Source: Bradyrhizobium sp. CCBAU 051011 (lineage in GTDB: Bacteria > Pseudomonadota > Alphaproteobacteria > Rhizobiales > Xanthobacteraceae). From it: 64,000 nucleotides of DNA. The stretch covers positions 1,530,501 to 1,594,500 of the forward strand of contig NZ_CP022222.1 of the NCBI RefSeq assembly GCF_009930815.1. Direction: 5' to 3'. The notes beneath the pieces were generated by a model that had not been told where the DNA came from, ran no database searches, and saw only the letters and a list, made by a program, of their open reading frames with translations. Made by a program: the position numbers and the translations under genes. Positions 61,202-64,000 of this stretch are shown in pieces; within the stretch, counting starts at the first letter, position 1; each line of letters opens with the position of its first letter.

Positions 61202-61765
61202 GTGGCTGAAAAAAGTCATGGTACCCCGGCCAAGGGCACCGGCGCCCACACCGAAGCCGACGGCGGACACGGCGGAGGATTTCCTCCGTTCGAGTCGAGC
61301 ACGTTTGCTTCGCAGCTGGTCTCGCTCGCCATCGCGTTCGTCGCGCTCTACGTCATCGTCTCTCGCATCGCGCTGCCGCGCGTCGAAAGCGTGATCGACG
61401 CGCGTCAAAACGCGATCGAGGGCGATCTGGCGGCGGCGCAGAAGTTCAAGGACGAGTCGGACGCGGCGCTGAAGGCGTACGAGACCGAACTCGCCTCCGC
61501 CCGCACCCGCGCGCAGGCCATCGGCAACGAGACCCGCGAGAAGCTGAATGCGGCTGCGGAAGCCGAGCGCAAGACGCTGGAAGACCAGCTCAACGCCAAG
61601 CTTGCCGCCGCCGAGAAGCAGATCGCGGCGACGCGGCAAACCGCGATGAGCAATGTCCGCGGCATCGCCGCGGATGCGGCCGGCGCGATCGTCCAGCGTC
61701 TCACCGGCGTGCTGCCCGACAGCAAGGCGGTGAGCAGCGCCGTCGACGCTTCGTTGAAGGGATAG
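61202..61765 (+). CDS. atpF': F0F1 ATP synthase subunit b'
   Basis: 187 residues from GTG 61202, with AGGAGA 6 bases upstream. A long polar, Gly/His-rich N-terminal extension (1-38) precedes one membrane helix (about 40-60, [18 protein letters not shown]). The long Ala/Glu/Lys/Arg-rich stator coiled coil follows. The diverged b' subunit is paired with b in photosynthetic and many alphaproteobacterial enzymes. Confidence 0.95.
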   Translation: MAEKSHGTPAKGTGAHTEADGGHGGGFPPFESSTFASQLVSLAIAFVALYVIVSRIALPRVESVIDARQNAIEGDLAAAQKFKDESDAALKAYETELASARTRAQAIGNETREKLNAAAEAERKTLEDQLNAKLAAAEKQIAATRQTAMSNVRGIAADAAGAIVQRLTGVLPDSKAVSSAVDASLKG

Positions 61766-61769
61766 ACCG

Positions 61770-62255
61770 ATGTTCACCCAACCGGAAACCTGGGTCGCAA
61801 TCGCCTTCATCATCCTGCTGGTGCTGTTTGCCTATCTCGGCATCCACAAGACGGTGCTGACGGCGCTCGATCATCGCAGCGAACGCATCAAGGCCGAACT
61901 TGACGACGCCCGCCGTCTGAAAGAGGAGGCCGCCAAGCTGCTCGGCGAGTACCAGACTCGCCGCGCCAGCGCCGAGCGCGAGGCCGAGGAGATCGTCGCC
62001 AACGCCAAAGCCGAGGCCGAGCGCATCGCGACCGAAGCCAAGGCCAAGATGGAAGACTTCGTCGCCCGCCGCACCAAGACCGCCGAAGGCAAGATCGCAC
62101 TTGCCGAGGCCCAGGCTTTGGCTGACGTCCGTGCCGCCGCCGCCAACGCCGCGGTCGAAGCCGCCTCGACCATCCTGTCGAAGTCGGTCAAGGGCTCGGT
62201 CGCCGACGACCTGCTCGCCAAGGGCATTGCGGAAGTTCGCGCCAAGCTGAACTGA
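61770..62255 (+). CDS. atpF: F0F1 ATP synthase subunit b
   Basis: 161 residues. One N-terminal helix ([20 protein letters not shown], about 6-25) and a continuous charged coiled coil ([21 protein letters not shown] onward) to the C-terminus. It starts 4 bases after atpF'. Together with b' it forms the peripheral stalk. It ends the F0 operon; F1 genes are elsewhere, as usual for alphaproteobacteria. Confidence 0.96.
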   Translation: MFTQPETWVAIAFIILLVLFAYLGIHKTVLTALDHRSERIKAELDDARRLKEEAAKLLGEYQTRRASAEREAEEIVANAKAEAERIATEAKAKMEDFVARRTKTAEGKIALAEAQALADVRAAAANAAVEAASTILSKSVKGSVADDLLAKGIAEVRAKLN

Positions 62256-62274
62256 GCGCTTTTCACCACCAATC

Positions 62275-62310
62275 AAAAGCCGGCGCGAGACGATCGCGCC
62301 GGCTTTTTTA
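62275..62310 (+). terminator. Bidirectional terminator after the atp operon
   Basis: A 13-base stem AAAAGCCGGCGCG / CGCGCCGGCTTTT around a 7-base loop, with a T-run on the right and an A-run on the left. It serves the F0 operon and the convergent secreted-protein gene. Confidence 0.92.
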
Positions 62311-62946
62311 TTGCTTCTTCTTTTTCGGCGTCGGGCGCTCGGGCTTCAGGGCCTGCGGGTCGAAGCCGATATAGAAGATGTAGCTGTCGCCGGCGGCGCC
62401 GGGGGGCACCGGGTAAGTGAGATCTTCGGCGACCAGCGTGAACGGCTCGCTGCCGCTTTCGGTCATGTTGACCGTGGTCTGGTATGCCTTGGTGGCGATG
62501 GTCTTCTCGGACACGCCGCCGTGCACCACCGCGACGCGAATCGGAACCTGGACCGCGGCCGGGGCGCCGGCAGGACCGGCGATGACGCGGCCCTGAATGC
62601 CGATCCGTGCCGTGATGAGGCCGCCATTGAGGCTGCATTCGCGGGCCATCTTGCTGATCGTCGCCTGGAAGCGCAGGTCGTTGCCGACCGGCTGCTTGCC
62701 GGGCGCTCCGACCGCGTAGGTGGATGCCCCCGCCCTGACCGTGACCGGCGGACAGGTCAGATCGCCCGTATCCTGCGGAGCCGCCGCCGGCGCATTCGCA
62801 GCCGGCTCCTCGTCCGACTTGCCGCCGAACAGGCTCTTGAAACGATCGGACAGCGATTGCGCCGATGCCGGCGCAGCCGTCAGGCACGCCAGCCCGCCCG
62901 CGACCGCAGCCACCACCGCGATCCTGACCAAACGATTGTCACCCAT
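62308..62946 (-). CDS. Secreted protein of unknown function
   Basis: 212 residues from ATG 62946 (MGDNRLVRIAVVAAVAGGLA). Signal peptide to about residue 29 (APASAQ). The mature part has a Gly/Ala/Pro-rich linker, then a beta-rich domain: TCPPVTVRAGASTYAVG, FQATISKMARECSLNGGLITARIGIQGRVIAGPAG, FTLVAEDLTYPVPPG and a Lys-rich tail. Two cysteines probably pair in the periplasm. I recall it as conserved in Bradyrhizobium next to atpF. Function unknown. Confidence 0.85.
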   Translation of the reverse strand: MGDNRLVRIAVVAAVAGGLACLTAAPASAQSLSDRFKSLFGGKSDEEPAANAPAAAPQDTGDLTCPPVTVRAGASTYAVGAPGKQPVGNDLRFQATISKMARECSLNGGLITARIGIQGRVIAGPAGAPAAVQVPIRVAVVHGGVSEKTIATKAYQTTVNMTESGSEPFTLVAEDLTYPVPPGAAGDSYIFYIGFDPQALKPERPTPKKKKQ

Positions 62947-63045
62947 GCGACGTCCCTGACATCCCATCGTCATTGTTCCCGGCGGCGTTATAGCAGCCCA
63001 ATGGCGGCGAACCCAAGGCACCAAAACGGCTTAGAAATCAGCGCT

Positions 63046-63633
63046 TCAGCCGCGAAAATCCTCGTGCAGCAGGCCGAACAGCAGATGGTCCTGCCAGACC
63101 CCGTTGATGCAGAGATAGCGCCGCGCCAGCCCCTCGCGGGTGAAGCCGCATTTCTCCAGCACCCGGATCGACGGCGAATTGGAGGGAATGCAGGCGGCCT
63201 CGATGCGATGCAAATTGAGCTCGCCGAACAGCGTCGGCAGCAGCACCCGCAAGGCCGCGGTCATGTAGCCGCGATGGGCGTGGGGTTCGCCAACCCAATA
63301 GCCGATGGTGCCGGCCTGCACGATGCCGCGGCGGACATTGGCAAGGGTGATGCCGCCGATCATGACGCCATCCGCCTCGCGGAAGATGATGAACGGATAG
63401 GACCGGTCGGCGGCGATATCCTCGGCGTAGCGGCGCAACCGGCGGCGAAAGCCGGCGCGGGTCAGATCGTCCGACGGCCAGATCGGTTCCCATGGCGTCA
63501 GGTAGGCGCGGCTCGATTCGCGCAATTGCGCCCATTGCGGGAAATCCGACATCTGCGGCGCACGCAGCAGGAGGCCGCGGCCGCGCGGCACAAGCGCGGC
63601 AGGTCCGCTGGTTGGCAACCGAAACAGGGCCAT
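63046..63633 (-). CDS. GNAT-family (RimJ-like) N-acetyltransferase
   Basis: 195 residues from ATG 63633. The GNAT fold has LLRAPQMSDFPQWAQLRESSRAYLTPWEP and the acetyl-CoA loop GYWVGEPHAHRGYMTAALRVL; the end is LNLHRIEAACIPSNSPSIRVLEKCGFTREGLARRYLCINGVWQDH. It is close to RimJ/RimL ribosomal-protein N-acetyltransferases. The likely target is a protein N-terminus, not predictable here. Confidence 0.92.
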   Translation of the reverse strand: MALFRLPTSGPAALVPRGRGLLLRAPQMSDFPQWAQLRESSRAYLTPWEPIWPSDDLTRAGFRRRLRRYAEDIAADRSYPFIIFREADGVMIGGITLANVRRGIVQAGTIGYWVGEPHAHRGYMTAALRVLLPTLFGELNLHRIEAACIPSNSPSIRVLEKCGFTREGLARRYLCINGVWQDHLLFGLLHEDFRG

Positions 63634-63694
63634 GCCCACTCTCCCGCCCGAACTACTCGCCCTCACCCCGCCCCTTGCGGGCAGAGGTCAGGAC

Positions 63695-64000
63695 TTAATG
63701 CAGAAGCGTCTTCGCCTTCGACCGCGTCAATCCTTCCGCAAAAGATACCGCCGTGTCCAGACCCCTGCCGCTGCCCAGTGCGACGACCGCCGGCCGGCTA
63801 CGCGACAATAGCGCGTGGGCTGCGCTTTGGGTGGATTCGACGCTGACGGCGTCGATTCGCGCCACCAGTTCTTCCACCGTCAGGGGACGGCCATAGGCCA
63901 AAATGTGCCGCGCCAATTGTTCGGCCCGGGACGAGCAGCTTTCCAGCGCCATCAACAGGCCCGCCTTCATCTGCGCCTTGGCGCGGGCGATTTCGGCTTC
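63695..64000 (-). CDS. M16 (insulinase-like) peptidase, C-terminal part, cut by the window
   Basis: The frame runs beyond the right edge (EAEIARAKAQMKAGLLMALES at the window end). It shows the typical C-terminal helices of M16 zinc peptidases: SSRAEQLARHILAYGRPLTVEELVARIDAVSVESTQSAAHALL. The N-terminal HxxEH metal site lies outside. Alphaproteobacterial M16 peptidases are processing-peptidase relatives. It is transcribed leftward toward the acetyltransferase. Confidence 0.85.
   Translation of the reverse strand, partial: EAEIARAKAQMKAGLLMALESCSSRAEQLARHILAYGRPLTVEELVARIDAVSVESTQSAAHALLSRSRPAVVALGSGRGLDTAVSFAEGLTRSKAKTLLH

Noticed and set aside
1..64000. CRISPR array
   Set aside because: Looked for evenly spaced short direct repeats with unique spacers. 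Only palindromic intergenic repeats and the irregular dispersed family were seen, and no cas gene is present.

Overview
The window looks like chromosome from a Bradyrhizobium-type alphaproteobacterium (Rhodopseudomonas or Nitrobacter are alternatives). The basis is high GC in most of the window, the order murA / DUF2948 / hisD / UPF0262 / LMW phosphatase / maf / yacG / tRNA-Phe, a split atpI-atpB-atpE-atpF'-atpF operon, a hemA-type 5-aminolevulinate synthase with an upstream FixK-type box, several DUF6894 proteins, and the palindromic intergenic repeats usual in that genus. This assignment is recognition from memory; no database search was run.

Region 1 (1 to about 19,760) is an accessory block of lower GC, rich in short genes and debris. 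It starts with a reductase / SnoaL pair divergent from a LysR regulator that lacks a normal start codon. A K+ channel, a frameshifted DUF3237 gene, a frameshifted tyrosine recombinase, a class III cyclase-TolB-TPR protein, several small proteins, a Crp/Fnr regulator and an alpha/beta hydrolase follow. A decayed IS1182-like element abuts a response-regulator stump. A prophage remnant carries an ejection-protein fragment, overlapping HGG-type genes, and a DUF488 gene coupled to a gene of unknown function. At least seven copies of a dispersed repeat (ATGTCCG..GGGTC type) lie here. The IS and a 158-bp MITE-like relative both sit at the same point of that repeat. The block ends at a truncated outer-membrane transporter gene beside tRNA-Phe, a classical island attachment site.

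Region 2 (about 19,760 to 31,600) is conserved core, mostly on the minus strand: yacG, maf, an LMW phosphatase, UPF0262, hisD, DUF2948 and murA. infA, which I would expect between the phosphatase and maf, is absent. After this come an epimerase / hydrolase operon, small membrane proteins, a cNMP-binding / thioredoxin-reductase-like flavoprotein without the CxxC motif coupled to a UBP-type zinc finger, and tRNA-Thr.

Region 3 (31,600 to 44,130) holds an STM3941-like membrane protein, an HD-GYP protein, an exported GH16 + GH1 glycosidase pair, an Omp31-like porin, a chemoreceptor, an MBL-fold hydrolase and hemA. A low-GC HEAT-repeat gene has been inserted between the MBL gene and hemA, and the 3' end of the MBL gene is duplicated on both sides of it.

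Region 4 (44,130 to 57,570) is an acetate-switch-like cluster. It has a CrbS-type SLC5-histidine kinase hybrid and a CrbR-type LuxR regulator, an exonuclease-CBS-DUF294 fusion, a DUF4212 / VC_2705-type symporter pair, small membrane proteins and an MHS-family transporter. A 14-bp motif (CCGAAAGTAYTATT) occurs upstream of both transporter units and is a candidate shared operator.

Region 5 (57,570 to 64,000) is core again: YjbQ, a secreted coiled-coil protein, an HCCA-isomerase-like DsbA-fold protein, the F0 ATP synthase operon ending in a strong terminator, a secreted protein, a GNAT acetyltransferase and the 3' part of an M16 peptidase gene that leaves the window.
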